DNA of 50,284 nucleotides from Arthrobacter sp. E3. GTDB lineage: Bacteria > Actinomycetota > Actinomycetes > Actinomycetales > Micrococcaceae. How positions within the stretch are numbered: position 1 is the first letter of the stretch; every line of letters begins with the position of its first letter. The notes under the pieces were generated by a model. The model worked only from the letters and a program-made list of their open reading frames with translations. It had not been told where the DNA came from and searched no databases. Below, in pieces: positions 1 to 8,648 of the stretch. Both the position numbers and the translations under genes were made by a program. Location: contig NZ_JAFMPX010000026.1 of the NCBI RefSeq assembly GCF_017353415.1, positions 1 to 50,284 on the forward strand. The letters run 5' to 3'.

Positions 1-267
1 AAAATCAGGAATCTGACACTCGTGCTCCATGGCAACAATAAACGGTCCCCGCACACCCTCCGTGTCAGGCTAACACTCGGGCACAAGGCACCAAGTTGGT
101 TTCGACATCAACCACAACAGACGCCACTATCATCACCCCAAACCCCTGCCATCGCGAAGGGAAACCTGCCCCCAACTTTCCCCCGTAACGGCGCGCCAGC
201 GGCGCTGGATGGCTAACACGAGAGCGGCGCTCTCGCTTTATTGGAACCTTGGGAGATTGAGTGCGTC
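1..267. other. Intergenic start of window, no convincing gene
   Basis: I see no supported gene here. A short frame at 22-216 encodes a low-complexity peptide with no recognisable domain and no ribosome binding site. A hairpin at 219-235 (CGAGAGC / GCTCTCG, 3-nt loop) is followed by a few T residues and could be a weak terminator for a gene lying before the window. Confidence 0.5.
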
Positions 268-1215
268 ATGGAAGCTTTAAAAGTGGTTACGGGTGCAGGC
301 CCTGTCGGCTGGACTGTTGCAGCACAACTGGCTGCTGCAGGGCACCGGGCGCGCATCCTCACCAGGACTGGCTCGGGACCGGAGCACCCACTGGTGGAAA
401 GGTGGGGTGTTGACGTTGGGGAGCCTACTCTATTCCGAAATGCCATGATGGGCACAGATGCGGTGTTTCATTGCATTCACGCCTCAACGTACACTGCGGA
501 GGCCTGGCGGTGGGAATTGCCCGGCACCGAGAAGAATGTGCTGCACGCGGCAGGCCAGGCAGGGGCCGTGGTGGTCTTCCCGGAGAGCCTGTACTCCTAC
601 AGCTCCCCCTCGCAGATCATGACCGAGAGGAGCCCTCGCAAAGCAACTGGCGGCACGCGGGGTGTCCGCACCATGTTACTGCAGGCTCGGGCAGAATCAG
701 CGACACGCACCGTGAGCGTGGTGGCCTCGGGCTTCTTTGGACCCCGGGTTCGGAAGGCCCATGCCGGCGAACGCATGGTGGCGAGAATTTTGGCGGGCCG
801 GAGCCTGCAGTTCCCCGGAAGTGCCGATGTACCCCACACATTCAGCTACGTCCCGGATTTTGCCGCAGCCATGATTCGGGCTGCGGAGACCCCTGCCGCT
901 TGGAACCAGGTGGTGCACGCTCTCAGTCTGCCAGCTCCGTCCCAGCGGGAACTGGCGCAAGCCTTCGCAACGTCGGCAGGAGTCAGGCCTCCGTGGATCA
1001 GCACCATGCCCGGATGGGTTGTCAGGGCTGCTGGCCTTGTTTCCGGGAAAATGCGCGAGTTGGTCGAGACCATGTATCAATTTCGCGAACCGTTCATCAT
1101 GGAATCCACAGCCAGTTCAGCACTGCTGGGCTTGGAACCCACGCCGTTGGTCCGCGCGGCAGCAGAAACGGTCGCCTGGTGGCGCAGCCCAGCTAGTGTG
1201 CTGCTTCCACATTGA
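268..1215 (+). CDS. NAD(P)-dependent epimerase/dehydratase-like protein
   Basis: This 315-residue protein begins with a Rossmann nucleotide-binding segment (VVTGAGPVGWTVAAQLAAAGH, first 25 residues; glycine pattern GxGxxG). It continues with the layout of atypical/extended short-chain dehydrogenases, including FPESLYSY near the place of the YxxxK region and SGFFGPR further on. The substrate cannot be predicted. I chose the ATG at 268 over a TTG at 241 because a purine-rich GGGAGA lies 12 bases before it and the Rossmann strand begins at once. The 3' end overlaps the convergent MarR gene by 23 bp. The exact family is uncertain and activity is inferred from fold only. Confidence 0.75.
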   Translation: MEALKVVTGAGPVGWTVAAQLAAAGHRARILTRTGSGPEHPLVERWGVDVGEPTLFRNAMMGTDAVFHCIHASTYTAEAWRWELPGTEKNVLHAAGQAGAVVVFPESLYSYSSPSQIMTERSPRKATGGTRGVRTMLLQARAESATRTVSVVASGFFGPRVRKAHAGERMVARILAGRSLQFPGSADVPHTFSYVPDFAAAMIRAAETPAAWNQVVHALSLPAPSQRELAQAFATSAGVRPPWISTMPGWVVRAAGLVSGKMRELVETMYQFREPFIMESTASSALLGLEPTPLVRAAAETVAWWRSPASVLLPH

Positions 1216-1699
1216 GGGCAACTTTGCGCAAAAGTGCCGCCAATTGGGCTTCTTCTCTGGCGCTGAGGCCTGCCAGCATGTCACGGTCCCGGGCAAGGAA
1301 CTTCGGGAATTCACGGTCCACAAGCTGCTGGCCCAGCGGAGTCAGTTTCATCAGCACCACCCGGCCGTCGCGCTCCCAATTCAGCCGCTCTATGAGCCCG
1401 CGCTTGAGCAGCCGGTCGGCATTTTTGGTGGTGGAGGCTCCGCTGAGCATTGTTGCCGCCGTGACTTCGCTGGCCCGAATGGGACCGCCGGCACGGGCAA
1501 GTGTGCACAGGACATCAAATTCAGCCCGCGTCACACCTGCCGGCGCCAGCTCCCTGCCGGCCCGGTGCGAGGTGAGGGCCCCGATCCGTCCGATCCTGCC
1601 CATGATCTCGATGCTGGAGACCTCCAGCTCTGGACGGGCTTGCTCCCATCCTTGCCGCGCCTTGTCGACAAAGTCGCCCATTTCATTCCTTGTGCCCAT
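1193..1699 (-). CDS. MarR family transcriptional regulator
   Basis: This 168-residue protein has the MarR winged-helix layout. The DNA-recognition region spans residues about 65-105 (VTRAEFDVLCTLAR, then ASEVTAATMLSGASTTKNADRL), followed by the wing (LNWERDGRVVLMKLTPLG) and a C-terminal dimerisation helix. It is divergent from the FUSC membrane protein gene at 1773, with a 73-bp shared promoter region holding a perfect palindrome. The simplest reading, an inference, is a ligand-responsive repressor of itself and of the FUSC gene, as is common in MarR/efflux pairs. The ligand cannot be told from sequence. Confidence 0.88.
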   Translation of the reverse strand: MGTRNEMGDFVDKARQGWEQARPELEVSSIEIMGRIGRIGALTSHRAGRELAPAGVTRAEFDVLCTLARAGGPIRASEVTAATMLSGASTTKNADRLLKRGLIERLNWERDGRVVLMKLTPLGQQLVDREFPKFLARDRDMLAGLSAREEAQLAALLRKVALNVEAAH

Positions 1700-1738
1700 G
1701 AACCCAGTCTAGAGAGGACTCTCACACGTTTCACATCT

Positions 1739-1766
1739 ATTTTACTAGTAAAATACATAGTAAAAT
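1739..1766. promoter_or_regulatory. Palindromic operator and -10 region between marR and FUSC genes
   Basis: A perfect 16-bp palindrome, ATTTTACTAGTAAAAT, lies at 1739-1754. Its right half, TAGTAAAAT (1746-1754), recurs at 1758-1766, 12 bp further on, so a dimeric regulator could bind twice. TAAAAT at 1761-1766 looks like a -10 element for the FUSC gene. If so, transcription would start at or next to the ATG at 1773, making a leaderless mRNA. MarR binding is inferred from position and symmetry. Confidence 0.65.
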
Positions 1767-1772
1767 TAATGA

Positions 1773-3209
1773 ATGACCACAACCACCCGTATACGCCATT
1801 CCGGCACCGCACTCGCCCATGCCGCCTCAGCCACAACGTGGAGGAAATCCTTGAGTCCGCGCCCTGCCGACGCAGTCTTCGTCCCGGCCATGAAGGTGGG
1901 AATCGCTGCTTCCGTGGTGCTGGTGGCGGGCGGATTGACAGGTCAGCAGCACCTTGTGGGGCTGGCAACTCTCGGTGCGCTGGTCTCCGCTTTTGGCCGC
2001 TACCAACCTTACGGACGATTGGCCCGGCAGTTGGCTGTGGTGGCCGCAAGCTTGCTAATCGCCACGGGTGCTGGTGCCCTGATGGGGTCGGCAGGGGTTG
2101 AGCTGTGGATGCAGATTGCACTGCTTTCGTTGATAGCCGGACTGGCATCCCACACCTTCAACGCCTTCAAGATCACCGGACCCGGAGCCGTTATCCTGGT
2201 GTTTGCAGCTTCAGCCGGCGCTGGCACTGCCCACTCATTCACTGACATTGGTCCGGTTTTGCTAGCAGTTTTCATCGGTGCGGCAGTGGGTTGGCTCATC
2301 GCCTTGGCACCGGTAATATTCTTCCCGATGGGACCTGCCCGGCTGGCCACGGCACGCGCCATTGGCGCCGTGCTCCGGTGGGGAGAAATTGGCCACTCAA
2401 CCACACAGGAAACGGAACTGCGCCAAGCGGCACTGCTGGCCGTGGGTACGGCGCATGATTCGGTGGCCATCAGTGCCTCAAGTTCAGTTCCCGGAAAAAA
2501 GCGCGCCACCGCATTGGCCCATCGGGCCCACGCACTGGAGTCGTTGCTGGCAGAAGCATCCATCGTGCTCAACAACGAACCTCCGACGGCGGCGCGCCTG
2601 GACGGTCTGGCCCGTCACGAAGCAGCCTTGCGCAAGGTGCGCGGCCGTCTAACTGCCACTTCCCTGCCTGAAGCACCCACGGCACCGGCCAGGCCCCGCT
2701 TGTTTCCTACAGCCCACATTGCGCTGTTGTCAGGAGATTCCTTCAGTCAGGCACTGCGCATGGCCGCTGCCTCTGCGCTGGCCGGTTGGGCCGCCGTTTT
2801 ACTTGGACTTGAGCATCCGCTGTGGGCGTCGATGGGTGCCGTTGCTGCATTACAGGGACTCAATTACAGCATCACCGTCCAACGCTCCATCCAACGCATG
2901 GTGGGCAATGTGCTCGGCGCAGTGCTGGCCTTGGTCCTGCTGTCCATGCCGCTGGGGTTCTGGCCTGCCGTGGTCATAGTCATCATTTTTGTCGTGCTCG
3001 CTGAATTGCTGGTCATGACGAACTACACACTGACCACCATCGTGGTGACGCCCATGGCGTTGATCATGACCGGGCTCGGTGCCCAGTTGGCGCCTGCCGC
3101 GGCATTCGCCCGCGTGGGCGACACCCTGGTGGGCGTTGTCATCGGCGTTCTGGTGGCGGCACTGAGCATCTCCGTCTCAGACCGCCACCACCTTGTGGCC
3201 CGGCGCTGA
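1773..3209 (+). CDS. FUSC family integral membrane protein
   Basis: This 478-residue membrane protein has two clusters of hydrophobic helices, roughly residues 40-190 and 320-470. They are separated by a cytosolic segment rich in Ala, Arg and His, the layout of FUSC/aromatic-acid-exporter family proteins. The motif HPLWASMGAVAALQG opening the second cluster is typical of the family. A role in export of an aromatic or other organic acid is inferred from family and from the divergent MarR gene. Two starts are possible: ATG 1773 has no ribosome binding site and would be leaderless, while TTG 1851 (in frame, residue 27) follows a good GGAGG at 1840. The gene ends one base before the convergent oxidoreductase gene. 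Confidence 0.82.
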   Translation: MTTTTRIRHSGTALAHAASATTWRKSLSPRPADAVFVPAMKVGIAASVVLVAGGLTGQQHLVGLATLGALVSAFGRYQPYGRLARQLAVVAASLLIATGAGALMGSAGVELWMQIALLSLIAGLASHTFNAFKITGPGAVILVFAASAGAGTAHSFTDIGPVLLAVFIGAAVGWLIALAPVIFFPMGPARLATARAIGAVLRWGEIGHSTTQETELRQAALLAVGTAHDSVAISASSSVPGKKRATALAHRAHALESLLAEASIVLNNEPPTAARLDGLARHEAALRKVRGRLTATSLPEAPTAPARPRLFPTAHIALLSGDSFSQALRMAAASALAGWAAVLLGLEHPLWASMGAVAALQGLNYSITVQRSIQRMVGNVLGAVLALVLLSMPLGFWPAVVIVIIFVVLAELLVMTNYTLTTIVVTPMALIMTGLGAQLAPAAAFARVGDTLVGVVIGVLVAALSISVSDRHHLVARR

Positions 3210-4199
3210 CTACACGGCCAAGGAGAGTTCCATGGCCTGCCCGAGCAGCTCAAAGCTGCGGATCCAGGCTGTCCGGTCGGTGATCTGCGAGGCCACGATC
3301 AGCTCGTCGGCGTCGGCCTTGGCGGCAAACTCGTCAAGGTAGGCGCGCACTGCGGGCTTCGTCCCCACGGCCGAGTAGCGACGCATGTTCATCACCTGCT
3401 GGCCTGCCGGGGATTCCAGCAGCAGATCGTACTCGGCATCGGTGAAGGTGCGCCCCGGTGCCACGAGCGCACCGGCCATGCGGCGGTTGGCGGTCAGGGA
3501 AAGGGCATTGGCTTCCTCCTGGGAGTCGGCCACAATGGCGTTGACGCCGGCAATCACGTACGGCTCAGCCAGGGCAGCTGAGGGCTTGAACTCGCGGCGG
3601 TAGATGCGCACGGCGTCTTCCAACGCCGTCGGGGCAAAGTGCGAGGCAAAGGAGTACGGCAGCCCCAATGCCGCGGCCAACCGCGCCCCAAACAGCGAGG
3701 AGCCCAAAATGTACACGGGCACGTTCGTGTCCTTGCCCGGATAGGCGTTCACTCCTGATATCCGTGTTTGGCCGGCAAAGTAGGCCTGCAGTTCCTGCAC
3801 GTCGGAGGGGAAGGTGTCCGCAGCGGACGGGTCCCGGCGCAGGGCGCGCATGGTGTTTTGGTCGCTTCCTGGTGCCCGGCCCAGGCCCAGGTCGATGCGC
3901 CCGGGGTGCAGCGTCTCCAGCGTGCCAAACTGTTCGGCAATTTGAAGCGGGGAGTGGTTGGGCAGCATGATCCCGCCGGATCCCAAGCGGATCGTGTTGG
4001 TGTGGGCTGCCACGTGGGCAATCAGCACGCTCGTGGCTGAGGAGGCGATGGAGGGCATGTTGTGGTGCTCGGCGTACCAAATGCGCGTGTATCCCCACCC
4101 TTCGGCCTGTTGCGCCAATTCCACCGATGCGCGGAAGCTGGCGGCAATTCCGTCGTCGCCAATGTGGGCGAGGTCAAGGATGGAGATGGGGAGCTTCAT
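3210..4199 (-). CDS. LLM class flavin-dependent oxidoreductase (luciferase-like)
   Basis: This 329-residue protein belongs to the bacterial luciferase-like monooxygenase superfamily. The family pattern is clear: [11 protein letters not shown] at the N terminus, [11 protein letters not shown] near residue 40, a [17 protein letters not shown] strand near 70-85, and [16 protein letters not shown] near 100. This combination matches the single-component group resembling E. coli YhbW. Such enzymes use reduced flavin and oxygen; the substrate is unknown. The protein is of usual length and appears intact. Its stop codon abuts the stop of the FUSC gene, so the two genes are convergent. Confidence 0.9.
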   Translation of the reverse strand: MKLPISILDLAHIGDDGIAASFRASVELAQQAEGWGYTRIWYAEHHNMPSIASSATSVLIAHVAAHTNTIRLGSGGIMLPNHSPLQIAEQFGTLETLHPGRIDLGLGRAPGSDQNTMRALRRDPSAADTFPSDVQELQAYFAGQTRISGVNAYPGKDTNVPVYILGSSLFGARLAAALGLPYSFASHFAPTALEDAVRIYRREFKPSAALAEPYVIAGVNAIVADSQEEANALSLTANRRMAGALVAPGRTFTDAEYDLLLESPAGQQVMNMRRYSAVGTKPAVRAYLDEFAAKADADELIVASQITDRTAWIRSFELLGQAMELSLAV

Positions 4200-4293
4200 G
4201 GGTGCTGCCTTTCAAAGTAGTCATTGGCGCCAACCTCCGGAGGCCTGCGGATATTTCCATCAATGGGATGCACCACGTCACGATTGGACACGC

Positions 4294-5352
4294 TCAGGCA
4301 CAGACACTGAGCCGGTCGAGGGCGGTCAGTGCTGCCGCCCGGCCTGCCCGGTTCGCGCCCAGAGTGGACGCCGAGGCGCCATAGCCCACCATGATCAGCC
4401 GCGGTTCCCGGGCCACCTTGACCCCGTCCATGACGATTCCACCGCCCGGTTCGCGTATTTTCAGCGGGGTCAGATGGTCAAGGGCGGCACGGAATCCCGT
4501 GGCCCAGAGGACGGCGTCGGCTATGAAGGTGGTGCCGTCCTTGAACACCGCCCCATCAGTGGTGAGTCGTTGCAGGGGCCCTCGGGAAAGCAATGTTCCG
4601 GCGGCAATGCCGTTTTGATACTGGTGTGTCAAAAAAATGCCCGTAACCCCCACCACGCTCAGCGGCGGCAAGCCGGCAGTGGTGCGTTCGTTGACGCGGC
4701 GTTCAATGTCGCGCCCCCAGTCCTGGTTGAACTCGCCGGTTTTGAATTCCGGAGGGCGCCGGGTGGACCAAGCCGTGTCCACACCTGCTTCGGCCAACCG
4801 CAGCAGGAATTGTACAGCCGAGGTGCCGCCGCCCACCACCAGGACACGCTGGTCAGCGAACTCTGCCACGGAGTGGAAGTCATGGGTGTGCAACTGCCTG
4901 CCGACAAAGGATTCCACTCCCGGGTAATGCGGCCAGTACGGTTTGTCCCAGGTTCCGGTGGCGTTGACGACAAGGCGCGTGGCGAAGGTGCCGTTGTCCG
5001 CCTCCACCAGCAGCCCGGCGTCGTGCGTGGGTGCAGGGCGCACAGCCCGGACCTTTACGGGCCTGTGCACCGGCAGCGAGAATTCCTTTTCGTAGCTGCC
5101 GTAGTAGCCGGACACGACTGCGGAGGCCGGGTTGGTGGGGTCGGATGCGGGAATTTTCATGCCCGGAAGGCTGTGGACGGCGTGCGCGGTGCCGAGAGTG
5201 AGAGAGTCCCAGCGGTGCAGCCACGCACCTCCCGGTGCCGGATTAGCGTCCAGCACCACGAAATCCGTTTCCGGCCACAGCCCCTGCCTGGCCAAGTAGT
5301 ATGCGGCCGACAATCCGGCCTGTCCTGCCCCAACAACCACCACATCGAGCAT
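4294..5352 (-). CDS. Flavin-containing monooxygenase / NAD(P)-binding oxidoreductase
   Basis: This 352-residue protein has two dinucleotide-binding motifs: GAGQAGLSAAYYL at the N terminus (FAD) and VVGGGTSAVQFLLRL near the middle (NADPH). Between them lies LVVNATGTWDKPYWP, the ATG motif of flavoprotein monooxygenases, and VLWATGFRAALDHL follows near the C terminus. Similar proteins oxidise nitrogen, sulfur or ketone groups; the substrate is not predictable. I chose the ATG at 5352 over upstream in-frame starts because AAGGAGG sits just ahead and the FAD motif starts at once. The upstream DUF2809 gene ends 40 bp before, so the two may be co-transcribed. Confidence 0.85.
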   Translation of the reverse strand: MLDVVVVGAGQAGLSAAYYLARQGLWPETDFVVLDANPAPGGAWLHRWDSLTLGTAHAVHSLPGMKIPASDPTNPASAVVSGYYGSYEKEFSLPVHRPVKVRAVRPAPTHDAGLLVEADNGTFATRLVVNATGTWDKPYWPHYPGVESFVGRQLHTHDFHSVAEFADQRVLVVGGGTSAVQFLLRLAEAGVDTAWSTRRPPEFKTGEFNQDWGRDIERRVNERTTAGLPPLSVVGVTGIFLTHQYQNGIAAGTLLSRGPLQRLTTDGAVFKDGTTFIADAVLWATGFRAALDHLTPLKIREPGGGIVMDGVKVAREPRLIMVGYGASASTLGANRAGRAAALTALDRLSVCA

Positions 5353-5392
5353 CTTTGCCTCCTTGAGTGGTTGAACCGGCCGGGCCGGGGGG

Positions 5393-5809
5393 CTATTCCG
5401 TTTGTGTTGCACGCCACTGGAGCGCGCGCTGCGACAGCGCCGTGTCCGCAGCACACGCCACGGCTGCACCCACCGCGTAGGCCACCAGATCAAGTGCCGA
5501 AAAATCGGTTCCAAAGACCAAGCGTGCTGCCGGGAAGCTCTCCGCCAGCGCTGCCGGGACGCCTGTTAGCTGGGCAATTTCGATGAACGCGCTGACACCA
5601 AAGGCGGCGAGCGCCACCCAGATCCTGCCGGCGGCAGGGAGCACGAGCGCGAACAACAGATAGAGCAGCACCGTGAACAAGGCGTCGGCGATCAGGCTTG
5701 AAACGTCTCCCGGGACGAAGAAGTGGAGCACGAGCCCCAGTACAGCAACATCGGTTCCAGCAAAGAGCAGCGCAAGGCGCCGGGAATTGGGGGTTCGGGG
5801 AAATGCCAT
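5393..5809 (-). CDS. DUF2809 family membrane protein
   Basis: This is a small membrane protein of 138 residues with about four hydrophobic helices. The hallmarks of DUF2809 are present: a loop after the first helix leading into ADALFTVLLYLLFALVLP, the FIEIAQLTGVP segment, and the conserved RLVFGTDFSALDLVAYAVGA near the C terminus. The function of the family is not known. I place the start at ATG 5809, because a longer frame to 5914 would run into the umuC fragment and adds a non-hydrophobic extension. It reads toward the flavin monooxygenase gene. Confidence 0.8.
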   Translation of the reverse strand: MAFPRTPNSRRLALLFAGTDVAVLGLVLHFFVPGDVSSLIADALFTVLLYLLFALVLPAAGRIWVALAAFGVSAFIEIAQLTGVPAALAESFPAARLVFGTDFSALDLVAYAVGAAVACAADTALSQRALQWRATQTE

Positions 5810-5883
5810 GGGCCCGAGTCTAGCGAGGCGGGCACCGGCGTCGGCACGCCTCTGGACTCCGGTGCGGCCTTCAAGTGCGGGCT

Positions 5884-7078
5884 TCAAGCGCGCACGGTAG
5901 GCAGTTCGTCCCATTCAGTGGTGTACCGCGGCGAGCTGTGCTCGCGTTTCATGGACCAGGCCGGTGGCACGGCCAGTCCACCCACCCCGATGCCGATGGC
6001 CTGCGCCCCAAAGCGGCTGCGCACTTCCCCGAGCACGCCACCCACATCGGCTTGGCTGCCTTGCTGGCTGCCGTCCTGGGCAAACACATCAAACATTTGC
6101 GGTCCGGCTGCAGGCTCCAAGCCGTGGAACATGACCCCGGCCCGGAGATAGGGCGCCCCCTCGACAGCGCCTTGTGCCATGGCGGCAACAGCTGCACGCA
6201 TCAGCACGATCGGGTCGCGCGTGGGTGTGGTGAAGCGGATCGTGGCGGCCGGAAAACTGCCTTCCCCGGCTGCGAAGCGGCTGGTCCCAGCCGTCACCGT
6301 CATGGACGACGCACACAGCCCGGCGTCTTGGAGCCGGGAGGCGCCGCGCTGGGCATACACGGCCATGACCTCCTCCATTCCGGCCACTGTGGTAACAGGT
6401 TCGGAAAAGCTGCGTGAGAACATGATCTGCTGTTTATCCGCGCGTTCCTCGCTGTGCGGAATGCACTCGGTTCCGTTGAGTTCAAGAACGGTGCGCTGCA
6501 GCACCACGGAGAATTTCTTCCGAATGAGGGCCGGGTCGGCAGCTTTGAGGTCCGCGATGTTCTCGATGCCCATTAGTTTCAGCCGCGCGGCCGTTTTGCC
6601 TCCCACACCCCACAGCCCCGAAGCAGGCACCCGCGCCTGGATGTACTCGACCTGCCCGTCCGGCATGGCGTCAAGGGTACACACCCCTCCGAGTGACGGG
6701 TTTTGCTTGGCAATCCGGTTGGCGAACTTCGCCAACGTCTTGGTCCCGGCCACACCCACGCACACAGGCACGCCCACGTGCCGCATCACAGCCGCCCGGA
6801 TGCTGCGCCCCATGGCCTCCACCTGTTCCTCAGTCCCCAGCAGCCCCACGAATGACTCATCAATGGAGTACACCTCCTGCCACGTTCCAAAACGGCCCAC
6901 AACCTCCATGACCCGGGCACTCAAGTCCCCGTACAATTCGTAGTTGCTCGAGCGCGCCACCAGGCCCCAAGCCTTGGCTTGGGCTTGAAGCTGGAACCAG
7001 GGCGCCCCCGTGGCAATGCCCAAGTCCTTTGCCTCCTGCGAGCGCGCCACCACACAGCCGTCGTTGTTGGAAAGCACG
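5884..7078 (-). pseudogene. umuC: umuC, C-terminal fragment (disrupted by insertion)
   Basis: This is the larger piece of a Y-family DNA polymerase of the UmuC type. It starts at SNNDGCVVARSQEAK (codon at 7069-7071) and runs 395 residues to the natural stop. Present are NYELYGDLSARV, the catalytic acidic motif YSIDESF, the helix-hairpin-helix region (VPASGLWGVGGKTAARL) and the UmuC C-terminal end MKREHSSPRYTTEWDELP. The N-terminal 34 codons, with the first catalytic Asp (DVNNFY), lie at 15646-15748. An open frame continues past the junction to 7323 inside the inserted element, but that extension is unrelated sequence. With the catalytic Asp separated from SIDE, the polymerase should be inactive. 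Confidence 0.93.
7071..7078. repeat. 8-bp direct repeat, left element junction
   Basis: AAAGCACG occurs here and again at 15646-15653, at the exact points where umuC homology stops. One copy belongs to intact umuC (reverse strand CGTGCTTT, encoding the Val-Leu before SNNDG). It is either the crossover core of the recombinases or a short target duplication. Confidence 0.85.
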
Positions 7079-7142
7079 TTGTGGACGGGGTTTTTAGCGT
7101 GTCCAGTGTCTATCGCCGCGGACTTGTGCTTACCCTGTAGAA

Positions 7143-8648
7143 GTGGATGAGGATGCTGCAGAACCACTCGCAACGAAGCATGTATGGAGGCTTTATCAGG
7201 TCCGTACTGTCCTCCCTCACGCCTCTCTGCCAGGTGTCGTTGACGCAGACCTGACAAGTGACTGGGCGCAGTGGCGCACAGGCCAAGGGATTCCGGTTGG
7301 CACGCCGTACCTAATTGCACCAACTTGTGAATACGACGTGCAACTCAACGCATTCTTTTACTCGGTGGACATGCTCGGTGCCCGATTGACGACACGGGTC
7401 GGTTATGCACGTGATCTGAAGGGATTCCTCAACTTCCTCTATTTTGGCCGTGACGGTAGGACGTGGCGCGACGCGATGGAGGAGGACCACCGGGCTTACC
7501 TGATTTGGCGCCGTGAGGATCCGGTCGGACCACGTATTAGTGCGTCGACGTGGGACCGTGAAGTCGCGGCAGTCAACCGCTTCTATCGCTGGCAGGTGGC
7601 TCGTGGACATGTGCTTGTTAGCCCGATCCCACAACGAATGCGCCGTTCTGCCCCTGGGTTCAGACCACAGGGGCAACCTGGGGAAACGGCGGCGTCCTAC
7701 TCCCATGGCGCGCGTAGAGAACGGATTCAGTGGCTTCCAGCCCGTTCTTATCGTCAGTGGCGTGATGTCGGTCTGCGAGGATATGGCCCGGACGGGTTGA
7801 CTGACCCGCTTTTCCGCGGTCGGTGGGCGGACCGGAATGCTGTGTTCGCCGATCTGATGGTGCGAACCGGGATGAGACTTTCGGAGCAGGCTTCGCTGAG
7901 CGTGTTTGAGATTCCCACGATTCGTGAGCAGCGCGGGTATCACCGATTCTGGTTGCCTGGTGCCGTGGCGAAGTCCGGCTCAGCCAGATGGGTTTATGTT
8001 CCGTCGGCCATACTCCATGAGCTACACACCTATATTGATGTCGACCGCCGCGCTGTCATTTCCCACGCGCAGGCTCAGGGCCGGTACAAACGTGCCGGCG
8101 AGGACTATTTGGTCCTCGATGACCGCGGCGTGACGCCCTCAGTCCCAACGGCAGGGAATGTCAACGTATCGCAGCTGACGCCAAAGGAGCGCCGACGATT
8201 GTTGGTTGCTGGCCCGAATGGCCTAGAGCCAGCGGCATTGTGGTTGTCCGAGGACGGGTTGCCGATGTCTGTTTCGACTTGGAAGGACCTATTCCGGCAG
8301 GCCAACGAGCGATGCGCGAAGCATGCGGTCGATCTCCGCGCCCACGCGCACATGCTGCGGCACACCTTTGCTGTCATCACGCTTGAGCAATTGCAGCGGG
8401 GTCACATCGCCTCGCTCGCCCAGCTCACCCCAGCACAGCGCGGACAGTACACGCGGGTGTTCGGTGATCCGTTGGACTGGGTACGGCGCCGGCTCGAGCA
8501 TAAAAGTGTGACGACAACTCAGATCTACCTGCACGCGCTGGAGGAGTTGGAGATGGAGACACGGATGGCACTAACCTCCGACCCGTGGGAGGACCCACGA
8601 GATCCGCGGATGATCGCAAATCTAACCCCGCCCAAAGCGGGCGAATAA
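7143..8648 (+). CDS. Tyrosine recombinase 1 of the element
   Basis: This 501-residue site-specific recombinase has an N-terminal SAM-like core-binding domain (LTTRVGYARDLKGFLNFLYF near residues 80-100) and a C-terminal catalytic domain. Catalytic residues are visible: Arg in RTGMRLSE (near 245), Lys in VAKSGSARW, the HxxR box in HMLRHTF (near 403), and LEHKSVTTTQIYLH with the Tyr near 461. It therefore appears complete and active. The GTG at 7143 is the first start after the left junction and has only a weak ribosome binding site. The gene runs away from the left end, and its stop overlaps the start of the next recombinase (TAATG). Confidence 0.92.
   Translation: MDEDAAEPLATKHVWRLYQVRTVLPHASLPGVVDADLTSDWAQWRTGQGIPVGTPYLIAPTCEYDVQLNAFFYSVDMLGARLTTRVGYARDLKGFLNFLYFGRDGRTWRDAMEEDHRAYLIWRREDPVGPRISASTWDREVAAVNRFYRWQVARGHVLVSPIPQRMRRSAPGFRPQGQPGETAASYSHGARRERIQWLPARSYRQWRDVGLRGYGPDGLTDPLFRGRWADRNAVFADLMVRTGMRLSEQASLSVFEIPTIREQRGYHRFWLPGAVAKSGSARWVYVPSAILHELHTYIDVDRRAVISHAQAQGRYKRAGEDYLVLDDRGVTPSVPTAGNVNVSQLTPKERRRLLVAGPNGLEPAALWLSEDGLPMSVSTWKDLFRQANERCAKHAVDLRAHAHMLRHTFAVITLEQLQRGHIASLAQLTPAQRGQYTRVFGDPLDWVRRRLEHKSVTTTQIYLHALEELEMETRMALTSDPWEDPRDPRMIANLTPPKAGE

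Noticed and set aside
1019-2101. Long forward frame across the marR region
   Set aside because: It is antisense to marR and out of frame with the FUSC gene, with no domain; a product of high GC.
7079-7323. Upstream extension of the umuC fragment frame
   Set aside because: The frame stays open past the junction, but this sequence is antisense to the first recombinase gene and has no UmuC similarity.
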